NCBI RefSeq assembly: GCF_008369935.1
Contig: NZ_VTUZ01000056.1
Span: 1-51,945, forward strand
Origin: Paraburkholderia panacisoli
GTDB lineage: Bacteria > Pseudomonadota > Gammaproteobacteria > Burkholderiales > Burkholderiaceae
Length of the DNA: 51,945 bases
Direction of reading: 5' to 3'
Positions 43,740 to 51,945 of the stretch are shown here, one piece after another. The notes beneath the pieces are model-generated. The model saw nothing but the letters and a program-made list of their open reading frames with translations. It was not told the DNA's origin and made no database searches. Position 1 is the stretch's first letter. Each line of letters starts with the position of its first letter. The position numbers were made by a program, and so were the translations under genes.

Positions 43740-43823
43740 CACGCGGGACGAGACATGCCGACCCACGAGGACGGTCAGCCTTTCAAACAACGACGTCCCT
43801 GGATAGATGCAGGCTGGGCGTCT

Positions 43824-44015
43824 TCAGAGAATCCGCAGATGGCGGATTTTCCCGATTCGGGGCGAGCGCTTCAGGATCAGGTCGGTGATGTATTCGGGCA
43901 GAAGTGCGCGCGGCACATTTGCTGGTACATCTTCGACGAGCTGCGATGGAATGTGGACGATGAAGTCGTCTGGTTTGTTCTTCAGGCTGTGTTCGTAGCT
44001 GACGCGATAATCCAT
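43824..44015 (-). CDS. Hypothetical protein, 63 aa
   Basis: MDYRVSYEHSLKNKPDDFIV followed by HIPSQLVEDVPANVPRALLP. A small soluble protein with an AGGACAG ribosome site before ATG 44013-44015. I do not recognise it. The sequence around it shows no sign of an operon partner. It could be a remnant of a larger gene. Confidence 0.35.
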   Translation of the reverse strand: MDYRVSYEHSLKNKPDDFIVHIPSQLVEDVPANVPRALLPEYITDLILKRSPRIGKIRHLRIL

Positions 44016-44341
44016 GACTGTCCTGACCTCGGAGGGCGATCTATGCAGGATTTTATCAGCGCGCTACGCAGGGACGCCGCATAACGGTCTTTCGCCATCC
44101 AGGGGTATTCGTATTTCGCGGTTGATTTCGTCTTGTGCTTTGCAATGGATACCGTCAGACGGCGATGGCTGCGGGGGTGTCGCAGATCGGAGATGAAAGT
44201 CCGTTCTAATTTAAATGGATCTGCGAGTGGCGTGACGGTGCAGACGACGCGGGTCACCCATCGCATGGAGAAGGAAGGGGGTGTGCCGCCACAGCTGGCC
44301 GAAGACGGCCTGGAGGCAGCGATTGCATTGACACGCGCGGA
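44016..44341. other. Non-coding stretch (326 bp)
   Basis: Only weak, signal-free frames are present; nothing is assigned. Confidence 0.4.
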
Positions 44342-46531
44342 TCAGGAAGATAACCATTCTGCGAGCTTCGACCAGCGACGTTCCGTTTGCTTGCCCTTGA
44401 CCGCAATCGCGAGTGCGCGCTTCTGCCCAACCAGTACAACGAGGCGCTTGCCTCGCGTGATGCCGGTGTAGATCAGGTTGCGCTTGAGCATCATGTAGTG
44501 CTGCGTCGAGACGGGAATCACCACAACCGGATATTCCGATCCCTGGGATTTGTGGATGGTCGTCGCGTAACACAGGACCAGCTCATCCAGTTCGCCAAAT
44601 GCGTAGGTTACGATGTGCTCATCAAAGGTCGCTGTGAGCTCCTGCTCTTCAGCGTCGATGTGGGTCACAAATCCAATGTCGCCGTTATAGACATCCTTGT
44701 CGTAGTTGTTCTCGATCTGCATGACCTTATCGGCGACGCTGAAGCGATAGCCGAACTTCTCGATACTGTGTTCGCCCGGCGGGTTCAGCGCCTCCTGCAA
44801 CATCTGGTTGATGCCGCGAGCACCGGTGAGACTGCGGTTCATCGGGCACAGCACCTGAATGTCGCGCACCGGATCCAGCTGGAATTTTCTGGGTAACCGG
44901 GTCTTGACCAGGTCTACGACGGTCTGGGCAATCGCCTCGGGTTCGTCGGCCGGCACGAAATAGAAATCTGACTCTTCGCCTTTTTCCGGAAGGGACGGGA
45001 ACAGCCCCTGATTGATCTGGTGGGCGCTCCGGACGATGCGTGACGTGGCGGCCTGCCGGAACACCTCGGTCAGGCGCACGACAGGCACCGCGCCCGACTC
45101 GATCAGATCCGCGAGGACCTGTCCCGGGCCAACCGAGGGCAGCTGATCCACGTCCCCGACGAAGATCACGGCAGTGGTGCTCGCCACCGCCTTCAGCAAC
45201 TGGTTCGCCAGCGGCACGTCGACCATCGAGCACTCGTCGGCCACCAGCAGATCACATTCGAGCGGCGACTCCTCGTTGCGCTTGAATTGCCCATTGGCTG
45301 GATTGACTTCAAGCAGCCGGTGGATCGTCTTCGCTTCTAGCCCGGTCGATTCCGACAATCGCTTGGCCGCCCGTCCGGTTGGCGCGCACAACAGCGCCTT
45401 CACCTGTTTTGCACGCAGGATCGTCAGTATCGAATTGACCAGTGTCGTCTTCCCGACGCCAGGCCCGCCGGTGATGACCAGCAGCTTTGACGAGAGAGCC
45501 AGACGGATCGCCTGCTTCTGCCTATCGGCAAGCTGGATCGCAAGTTTTTGCTCAACCCACGGTATTGCCTTGTCGGCGTCAAATGCGGTCCATGGCGGCG
45601 ATCCAGACTTCAGGCGCTGCACCTGCGAGACGATGGAACGCTCGGCGTTGTACAGCTGCGCGAGGAAAACGCTGGGAACGCCGTCAACGGTATCGGCGAT
45701 CACGATTTCCTCTGCCAGTTCCTGGTCGATCGCATCCTCGATGATGGGTTGCGGGATTTCGAGCAGCTTCACGGCAAGCGACAAGAGCTGGCTCCGCGGC
45801 AAGCCGCAGTGACCTTCTCCGGCCGCTTCGGACAACGCGTAGGAGACGCCGGCCCGCGCACGCAGCGGGGAGTCATGTGCGATACCGATCTTCTGCGCGA
45901 TGGTATCGGCCGACAGGAACCCGATGCCACGAATGTCCCGGGCCAACCGGTAAGGATTTTCCGTGACGATAGCGATGGCGTCCTGGTCATAGGTCTTGAA
46001 AATCCGCACGGCGCGGGACGTCGAAACGCCGTTGCCATGCAGGAAGACCATGATCTCGCGAATAATCTTCTGATCGGCCCAGCCCGAGGTGATTTTTCTG
46101 GCGCGTATCGCACCAATCCCCTCGACCTCCCGAAGCCGCCCAGGTGTCTGCTCGATGATGTCGAACACGGCGGCGCCGAACGCTTTGACCAGCCGACCGG
46201 CGTACACCGGACCGATACCCTTGACCATCCCGGAGCCGAGGTAGCGCTCGATACCGGTCAGCGTGTTCGGTGGCGAAATCCTGACGAAGACCGCCTTGAA
46301 CTGTCTGCCGTGCTCGCGATCCGTGACCCATGTACCCGACGCCGAGGCGTACTCGCCTGGCGCTACCGTCGGGGTGTGCCCGACCAGGGTGATGAGTTCA
46401 CGCTCGCCCTTGACCTTCAACCGCAGGACGCAGAATCCGCTATCGGCGTTGTGGAACGTGACGCGCTCGACGAGTCCCGCGAGCCGATCCGGTTCGGGCC
46501 TGGGCGCGGCGTTGGGTGGACTTGCTGACAT
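44342..46531 (-). CDS. recD2: RecD2-type ATP-dependent DNA helicase
   Basis: A 729-residue SF1B helicase of the RecD2 (RecD-like) family. The N-terminal OB-like part (VERVTFHNADSGFCVLRLKV) is followed by a helix-hairpin-helix region (GIGPVYAGRLV, VEGIGAIRARKI, IRGIGFLSADTIA). The motor has Walker A GGPGVGKTT (355-363), CAPTGRAAKRL, Walker B DECSM (432-436), GDVDQLPSVGPG (459-470) and the C-terminal YATTIHKSQGSEYPVV motif. RecD2 works without RecBC in 5'-3' unwinding and replication-fork or repair tasks. It is divergent from the XPB-N-like gene across 135 bp. Length and motifs are complete. Start ATG 46529-46531. Confidence 0.93.
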   Translation of the reverse strand: MSASPPNAAPRPEPDRLAGLVERVTFHNADSGFCVLRLKVKGERELITLVGHTPTVAPGEYASASGTWVTDREHGRQFKAVFVRISPPNTLTGIERYLGSGMVKGIGPVYAGRLVKAFGAAVFDIIEQTPGRLREVEGIGAIRARKITSGWADQKIIREIMVFLHGNGVSTSRAVRIFKTYDQDAIAIVTENPYRLARDIRGIGFLSADTIAQKIGIAHDSPLRARAGVSYALSEAAGEGHCGLPRSQLLSLAVKLLEIPQPIIEDAIDQELAEEIVIADTVDGVPSVFLAQLYNAERSIVSQVQRLKSGSPPWTAFDADKAIPWVEQKLAIQLADRQKQAIRLALSSKLLVITGGPGVGKTTLVNSILTILRAKQVKALLCAPTGRAAKRLSESTGLEAKTIHRLLEVNPANGQFKRNEESPLECDLLVADECSMVDVPLANQLLKAVASTTAVIFVGDVDQLPSVGPGQVLADLIESGAVPVVRLTEVFRQAATSRIVRSAHQINQGLFPSLPEKGEESDFYFVPADEPEAIAQTVVDLVKTRLPRKFQLDPVRDIQVLCPMNRSLTGARGINQMLQEALNPPGEHSIEKFGYRFSVADKVMQIENNYDKDVYNGDIGFVTHIDAEEQELTATFDEHIVTYAFGELDELVLCYATTIHKSQGSEYPVVVIPVSTQHYMMLKRNLIYTGITRGKRLVVLVGQKRALAIAVKGKQTERRWSKLAEWLSS

Positions 46532-46666
46532 GAATGAGGCGCGGCTTGTTGTATCGCTAATGAAATGCTGACAGGATCGGCATCCTACCGTGTAACAAGT
46601 CGAGCGAGCCGGAGATGTCGAAGATAATGCCGGTCATCTTTCCTGACAGGCGCACCAATTTTGCCA

Positions 46667-48442
46667 ATGGACACGTTGAACGAAGTGCTCCCCCGCCTCA
46701 CCGTCGACCAGCTGAAATCGCTGATGCGCTGGCTTCCTGATGCCTCTCCCACCGGCAGGAAAGACCTGCTGGTCGGGGCAATCCTGCGAAGTCTCGCTGG
46801 GGACGGACTGCGCGCACTCTGGGATCGTCTGTACGACATCCAGCGTATGGCGGTGGCGGAAACCGCGTACGCCCTGGACGGCCTCTTTGATGGAAACCGG
46901 TTCCGGGCGAAATATGGGCGGTTGCCCGACTTCACGGTCAAGGAGAATGGCCGCCGCTATTCGGATTATGGACCGCCGACGGCGTTGGGCCTTTTTTTGT
47001 ACAACCAGGATGGGCGTTACAGCCTGCCCGATGATCTGCGCGAGCGATTAATAGCCTTCGTGCCCGAACCCGAGCCCGTCAGGCTGAGCACAATCGAAAC
47101 GCTTCCGGAGGAGATCGGCGAAGACCGGCTGACGGTGCGACACACCGACCGCGATGCCATGGTGGATCTGTCGGTTCTGCTGCGTCTGACGGATCAGGGC
47201 AAGATCCAGGTCAGCGACAAGACATCGCTGCCCGGCTCAGCCACGCTGCGCCTGTTGACGGAGAACCTCGCCGGCGGCGATTTTTATGCCCACAAATCTA
47301 AGCAGGATCAATGGGGTCAGGAAATCGGCCCGATCAAGGCGTTCTCGTGGCCGCTAATGCTTCAGGCTGCCGGACTGGTGCAACGGAACGGCAGCAAACT
47401 GGCGTTGAGCGCGGCGGGGCGGAAGGCTTTGGCTTCCTCCCCAGCCAGCGTGTTGCGCACGATCTGGAACAAGTGGCTTAAATCCAGTCTGTTTGACGAG
47501 TTCAGCCGCGTTGAAGTCATCAAGGGACAGAAATCGAAAGGTCGCGTCATGACCGCGGTGGCGCCGCGTCGTGCCGCTATCAATGAAATACTGCGGCTCT
47601 GTCCGGTTGGAGCGTGGATCGACGTCGATGACTTTTCCCGGTTCATGCAGGCGACCGGTCACACGTTTGACGTATCGCACAACCCGTGGCAGCTTTACAT
47701 CAGCGACCAGCAATATGGCAGCCTGGGTCACGATGGCTACCATAGCTGGGAGATTCTGCAGTTGCGCTATCTGTTGTGCGTCCTGTTCGAATACGCCGCC
47801 GCCCTTGGCATCATTGATGTCGCCTACATCGAACCGACTGAAGCGCGTAACGACTTTGGCGACCTATGGGGGACGGACGATCTGGAATTCCTCAGTCGCT
47901 ACGACGGCCTGATCTACTTCCGCGTGACGCCGCTGGGTGCCTGGTGCCTCGGGTTGGTTGAGGATTACACACCCGATCCGATCCAGTCGAGCGTCAAGCT
48001 TGCTGTCTTGCCCAGCCTGCAGGTAAATGTCGTCGGCGGAAACCTGTCGACGGAAGAATCGCTGACGCTGGATATCTGGGCCGTAGAGGCAACGGATAAA
48101 AGTTGGCGGCTGGACCGTCAAAAGGCTGTTGGAGCGATTGAAAAAGGGCACGACATTGCCGAACTTCGAGCGTTTCTGCAGACCCGGGAGGACCAGCCCC
48201 TGCCCGAAACAGTGGAGTCCTTCATCAAGATCACCGGGAAACAGGGCAACGCGCTGAAAATCTCGGGAACCGCATTGCTGATCGATTGTGAGAATGCGGA
48301 AATCGCCGTCATGATCGCCACGCATAAGGAAACAGCCGGTTTGTGTCTACACGCCGGCGATCGACAACTGGTGGTCCGGCTTGAAAACGAAGCGAAATTC
48401 CGGAACCTGATTCGCATTCTGGGCTTCGGCATGACTGCCTGA
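46667..48442 (+). CDS. Large protein with XPB/Ssl2-type helicase-associated C-terminal domain
   Basis: A 591-residue soluble protein. The N-terminal 300 residues look like tandem helical or winged-helix domains (LKSLMRWLPDASPTGRKDLL, LTDQGKIQVSDKT, LMLQAAGLVQRNGSKLALS). From about 430 to 545, LAVLPSLQVNVVGGNLSTEE, RLDRQKAVGAIEKGHDIAEL and LPETVESFIKITGKQG follow the pattern of the XPB/Ssl2 helicase N-terminal/Helicase_C_3-like domain. No helicase motor is present. It could be a DNA-binding or helicase-loading partner of the divergent RecD2. ATG 46667 is preferred over TTG 46661; no strong ribosome site. Role unknown. Confidence 0.72.
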   Translation: MDTLNEVLPRLTVDQLKSLMRWLPDASPTGRKDLLVGAILRSLAGDGLRALWDRLYDIQRMAVAETAYALDGLFDGNRFRAKYGRLPDFTVKENGRRYSDYGPPTALGLFLYNQDGRYSLPDDLRERLIAFVPEPEPVRLSTIETLPEEIGEDRLTVRHTDRDAMVDLSVLLRLTDQGKIQVSDKTSLPGSATLRLLTENLAGGDFYAHKSKQDQWGQEIGPIKAFSWPLMLQAAGLVQRNGSKLALSAAGRKALASSPASVLRTIWNKWLKSSLFDEFSRVEVIKGQKSKGRVMTAVAPRRAAINEILRLCPVGAWIDVDDFSRFMQATGHTFDVSHNPWQLYISDQQYGSLGHDGYHSWEILQLRYLLCVLFEYAAALGIIDVAYIEPTEARNDFGDLWGTDDLEFLSRYDGLIYFRVTPLGAWCLGLVEDYTPDPIQSSVKLAVLPSLQVNVVGGNLSTEESLTLDIWAVEATDKSWRLDRQKAVGAIEKGHDIAELRAFLQTREDQPLPETVESFIKITGKQGNALKISGTALLIDCENAEIAVMIATHKETAGLCLHAGDRQLVVRLENEAKFRNLIRILGFGMTA

Positions 48443-48893
48443 GGCGCTGGCTCTGGGTACACGTGCCAGCCGGCAGGCATTGACGGCGTGCAGCTCGTCG
48501 CGACGGGCTGCACCCGACCCGTTTCAGCCGTTCGACCCGCAGGAAAGCGGACCTTCAGCCCAGCGCTCGAATGCTGCGTGTGCATTGAGCGGAACGTCGG
48601 AGCACGCATTACCGGTGCATGTCATCGAGCCTTTTATGCAGGTAATGCCGTTCATGTTTGCCGTTGAATTCCTCAAGCCGACCGAACTCCGTATAGGGGG
48701 CCGGTGAGAGGAAGGTCGAAAACGTACGCTAAGACAGGTCCGCTCGTATGGCTTGGTCTGGTAGAAAGGAGAAAGTCAGGTTTCGGGTGAGTAGATCACG
48801 ATCGCTGCCGCACGATCGAGTTCGAGAGCAAGAAACGAGATGCTACGGGTGCGTTTTCCCGATACGATCCAGGTCAAATCGGAGGGAATTATC
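48443..48893. other. Non-coding stretch (451 bp)
   Basis: No supported gene. The right end carries the ribosome site of the decarboxylase gene (GGAGGG at 48881-48886). Confidence 0.45.
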
Positions 48894-50306
48894 GTGAGCC
48901 TTGAGTCTGCCGTATTGGTCCGCGCGTGCGAGCACGCGACCGCATATCTTCAAGGGTTGGATACCAGGTCGGTTGCGACGACTGTTGGCCTGGTCGAACT
49001 CCGCAAACGCCTGAATGTCGGCCTCGGGGCGGAAGGCACGCCGCCTGAAACCGTCATAGATGAACTGGTGGCCGCGACCGCCGGTGGACAGCTCGGCTCA
49101 GCGAGCGGGCGGTTTTTCGCCTGGGTGATTGGCGGCGCGCTTCCTTCCGCGCTCGCCGCCGACTGGCTTGCCTCCACATGGGACGTGAACGCCACAATGT
49201 ACGCCTGCGGTCCCGCCGCTGCAGTTACCGAAGAGATCGCCGGCGAATGGATTAAGGACGTGCTTGATCTGCCGCGCGACGCTTCGTTCGCGTTCACGAC
49301 GGGATGTCAGCTTGCCCATATGACCTGCCTTGCCGCGGCGCGTCACGCCGTTCTCGATCGCGCGGGCTGGGACGTGGAGCTGGACGGTCTGGTCGGTGCC
49401 CCCCCGGTCCGCGTGCTCGCAACGGAGGAGCGTCACGGCTCGATCGAACGAGCACTTCGCTTCCTAGGACTTGGTACGCGATCGCTCATTCCGTTGGCGA
49501 CGGGGGATGACGGCCGCCTCCGCGCCAACGTCCTGAGCGACGCGCTTGCAGCTGGGACGGGTCCCACCATCGTCGTGCTCGATGCGGCGGACCTCAATAT
49601 CGGTGCCTGCGATCCGTTCGCCGAGTTGATCCCGCTGGCGCGCCATGCCGGGGCTTGGGTACATGTCGATGGCGCATTCGGTCTGTGGGCGCGCGCGAGC
49701 CGCGAACATCGGCATCTGGTCGATGGGGTCGAGCTGGCCGACAGCTGGGCAACCGATGCCCACAAGTGGCTCAACACACCGCAGGACAATGGCATCGCGA
49801 TCGTCCGCGACCGCGCCGCGCATCGAGCCGCCATGACACTCGCAGCGCACTATCTGGTCGCTGGAGGCGAGGCACGAGACGCGATCGATTGGACGCCCGA
49901 CTGGACTCGCCGCGCTCGCGGCTACGCCGTCTATGCGGCGCTGCGTGAGCTGGGTCGCGACGGACTTGCCGCCATGATCGACGGATGTTGTCGTCATGCC
50001 AGTGCGCTTGCATGGGGAATCGGCGATCTCGATGGCGTCGAGCTGGTCGCGGCTCCCACCCTAAATCAAGGACTGGTCCGGTTCCTCGATCCGCACGGTC
50101 GTTTGGATGTGGACCATGACCGACACACGGATGCGGTGATTTCTGCGATTAACTCCGAAGGAACCGCATTTTTCAGCGGTACGCTCTGGCGGGGCCGGCG
50201 CGCCATGCGGATTAGCGTCGTCAACTGGCGTACGTCCGATGACGACGTTCGCGCGACAGTGGATGCGGTCGAGCGGGTACTCTCACAAATCAACTCCACA
50301 TCGTAA
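48894..50306 (+). CDS. PLP-dependent group II decarboxylase
   Basis: A 470-residue pyridoxal-phosphate enzyme of the aromatic-amino-acid/glutamate decarboxylase family. Seen in order: an N-terminal part, FFAWVIGGALPSALAADWLA, TTGCQLAHMTCLAAARHAVL, the cofactor-stacking His in EERHGSIERAL (H181), the pyridine-N aspartate in VHVDGAFGLW (D259), and the Schiff-base lysine in ATDAHKWLNTPQ (K291). The substrate amino acid is not predictable. The GTG start at 48894 is chosen because GGAGGG lies 7 nt upstream. The alternative ATG 48840 adds 18 residues without homology and has a poorer ribosome site. Next to it on the right is the broken integrase. Confidence 0.9.
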   Translation: MSLESAVLVRACEHATAYLQGLDTRSVATTVGLVELRKRLNVGLGAEGTPPETVIDELVAATAGGQLGSASGRFFAWVIGGALPSALAADWLASTWDVNATMYACGPAAAVTEEIAGEWIKDVLDLPRDASFAFTTGCQLAHMTCLAAARHAVLDRAGWDVELDGLVGAPPVRVLATEERHGSIERALRFLGLGTRSLIPLATGDDGRLRANVLSDALAAGTGPTIVVLDAADLNIGACDPFAELIPLARHAGAWVHVDGAFGLWARASREHRHLVDGVELADSWATDAHKWLNTPQDNGIAIVRDRAAHRAAMTLAAHYLVAGGEARDAIDWTPDWTRRARGYAVYAALRELGRDGLAAMIDGCCRHASALAWGIGDLDGVELVAAPTLNQGLVRFLDPHGRLDVDHDRHTDAVISAINSEGTAFFSGTLWRGRRAMRISVVNWRTSDDDVRATVDAVERVLSQINSTS

Positions 50307-50658
50307 TCTGGGTCTGCCGGGGTGCAGGGTAAGGGAACGCGAAAGGTAGAGCGACCAAATGACTGCTTTTGGGAACGCGAACGGGCTGATTTCGCGGCGA
50401 TAACTGGGGTGGATTCGGCCACTCAAGGCGTCTCGTTGCCCACCCATCCTGTATGGGGGAAGTTGGGGTTTGAGGCGCAGTGGAACGGTTATGGTTTTTT
50501 TGCGTAACCGTTCCTATGAGAAGTCCATCGTTATGGAAAGTATGCTGATTTGGGGCGGCGGCGCTGGCCTGTCCCAAGGCCCATCCCTGCAACGAAACGC
50601 TCTGACCTGATTCACATAATGCTGCCGTCCTTCAGGGCGTACCCCGAAGGAGAGCAGC
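50307..50658. other. Non-coding stretch with inverted repeat (352 bp)
   Basis: No gene. An inverted repeat GGAACGGTTA / TAACCGTTCC (50482-50491 and 50505-50514) encloses a T7 run. It could terminate the decarboxylase transcript or serve as an operator or recombinase site. The stretch may contain the left end of the integrase-bearing element, but no boundary is visible. Confidence 0.45.
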
Positions 50659-51910
50659 ATGTTGACTGTATATTTCAGGTCTCCGGCTTCCCTGGAGTAC
50701 TACCGATCCGGAATCGGGGGGCCATATCTGGATGAGTTCGTCAGTTGGCTGGGTGGCCAAGGCTATCACCGGGTCAGCATTCGCCGGCATGTTCGCGAGG
50801 TTGTCCATTTCGCGGACTGGGCTGCCTCGGAAGGGTTGGCGATCAGGAACCTGGATCGTCAATCACTGCAACGATTGCGCGGCCACCTTGGTCAATCGGA
50901 GCGGTACCCCAGCGGCGGCCTTCGACACATCTACCAGAGTGCGCGGACCTTCGTGCGCTTTCTCGAGGCAATAGGCGTTGTCGATGTGCGGGCTGCACCA
51001 GCCGCCACGCAGGTCCCCGCCATCGTTCTCGAGTTTACCGAATGGATGCACACGCAACGGGGAACGTTGGATAGCACGCTCTCGAGCTATCGCCGGCCTA
51101 TCACTGACTTGTTGCAGAGCTTGAGTACGGAGCCCCGCACATATACGGCACAAGGACTCCGAGAATTTATCCTTCACCAAGCCCGCCATTCCAGCTGCGA
51201 GAGATCGAAGAACCTGGTCACTGCGATACGCATGTTCCTGCGCTTCCTGGTCGCTCGCGGCGATTGTGCCGCAGGGCTGGAGTATGCCGTTCCGACAGTT
51301 GCCAGGTGGCGGCTATGCTCGCTGCCCAAGTATCTTCCTGCCGCCGAGGTCGAGCGACTCATCGATTCGTGCGATCCAGCCTCGCTGCTCGGCGCGAGAG
51401 ATCGGGCCATCATGTTGCTGATCGCACGGCTGGGCTTGCGCGCCGGTGAAGTCAGTGCCCTAACGTTTGGTGATCTGCGCTGGACGGACGGGATATTGAT
51501 CGTGTCCGGCAAGAATCGACGCGAGACGCGGTTGCCGATGCCGCAAGACGTCGGCGATGCGATCCTGCATTATCTCGAACATGGCCGGCCCTCATGTTGC
51601 AAGCGACTCTCTGTTTATTACAGTCATCGCCCCGTTCGTGCCAATCACTCGCCAGGTGGTAGGTCGCGCAGTTGTTCGCGCCATCCGCCGCACGGGTATC
51701 AACGCGCCGACGCAGGGCGCTCATCTGCTTCGGCATTCGGCAGCAACCAGCTTGTTGCGCACGGGCGTTTCGCTGCCTACCATTGGGGCGCTCCTGCGCC
51801 ATGCATCGATCGAAACGACCACGATATATTACCGGCCGAAAGTTGCTATGTGCAGTCTCGGTTCCGGCTCATTGATAGCAAAGGAGTTCGGTCGTAGGAA
51901 CTCGGCATAA
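50659..51910 (+). pseudogene. Tyrosine recombinase/integrase, one-base frameshift
   Basis: From ATG 50659 (AAGGAG upstream) a core-binding domain and first catalytic segment are read (LIDSCDPASLLGARDRAIML, LGLRAGEVSALTFGDLRW with the catalytic Arg). After HYLEHGRP the frame is lost at the CCC run 51589-51591. Dropping one C gives HVASDSLFITVIAPFVPITR and the remaining catalytic parts HLLRHSAATSLL and LLRHASIETTTIYY, ending at 51910. The interval of 1252 bp is one base over 417 codons. The ancestral protein had about 416 residues. It resembles XerC-like or RIT-trio recombinases; further members may lie beyond the window. Confidence 0.78.
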
Positions 51911-51945
51911 ATATCCGGTCGGTTGTGGAGGCCCGCCACCAACAG

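Noticed and set aside
43458..44084. 208-codon frame on the plus strand
   Set aside because: Its first 100 bp run through the multi-hairpin element, the rest has no domain, and the plausible short gene is on the other strand.
45548..46528. 326-codon open frame on the plus strand
   Set aside because: It is antisense to recD2; no start signal or domain.
1..51945. CRISPR arrays, rRNA and tRNA genes
   Set aside because: No regularly spaced repeats, no tRNA T-loop/CCA patterns and no rRNA-like stretches were seen on reading both strands.

Overview
The window reads as a chromosome or megaplasmid segment of a Burkholderiaceae bacterium, most likely Paraburkholderia or Caballeronia. This rests on high GC, Burkholderia-type small secreted and DUF genes (DUF2252, DUF1330, DUF2934, Gly-rich exported proteins), an ImuB fragment of the beta-proteobacterial mutasome, and long gene-poor stretches. 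The genus is inferred. No rRNA, tRNA or CRISPR array was seen.

Layout. (a) 1-5784, mostly minus strand: a 2OG-Fe(II) oxygenase cut by the window edge, a HU-type DNA-binding protein with a short partner gene, a potassium-channel gene broken by one base, a ZIP metal transporter and a DUF2252 protein. (b) 6179-16701: a catabolic cassette. Aldehyde dehydrogenase, type III CoA-transferase, ThDP decarboxylase-type enzyme, beta-hydroxyacid dehydrogenase, cupin, DUF1330, SDR and GntP permease lie in one direction, with an IclR regulator divergent. The 776-bp gap between regulator and cassette holds two tandem operator-like palindromes. A plausible scheme is uptake of a hydroxy acid, oxidation to a 2-oxo acid, decarboxylation to an aldehyde, oxidation to an acid and CoA activation; the substrate is unknown. 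(c) 17.0-19.4 kb: decayed genes (PSD-family, flavodoxin, GNAT, MBL-fold). (d) 19.5-30.0 kb: an MFS transporter, small exported or stress-type proteins, one intact and one wrecked response regulator, a RutE-like nitroreductase and a GNAT enzyme, separated by long non-coding stretches.

(e) 30.9-35.2 kb: an envelope cluster with two paralogous lipoproteins (one frameshifted beside its start codon), an unrecognised 310-aa protein, a LprI/DUF1311-type protein and a TM2-LprI fusion. (f) 35.3-36 kb: a scar where an IS110 fragment abuts the N-terminal stub of imuB. (g) 36.1-42.2 kb: a defence island. A three-gene ABC three-component system (nuclease-type effector, middle component, DUF3732 SMC-like ATPase, each pair joined by ATGA overlap) lies next to a divergent OLD-family ATPase-Toprim nuclease. 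(h) 42.2-46.5 kb: an AT-rich patch with tiny membrane and lipoprotein genes and a 119-bp multi-hairpin element, then RecD2 helicase. (i) 46.7-51.9 kb: a divergent protein with an XPB/Ssl2-type helicase-associated C-terminus, a PLP decarboxylase, and a tyrosine integrase broken by one base at the window end.

The recurring theme is single-base frameshifts (channel, GNAT, response regulator, lipoprotein, integrase) and gene stubs. The right half looks like accessory DNA under turnover. Raw reads would be needed to exclude sequencing errors.
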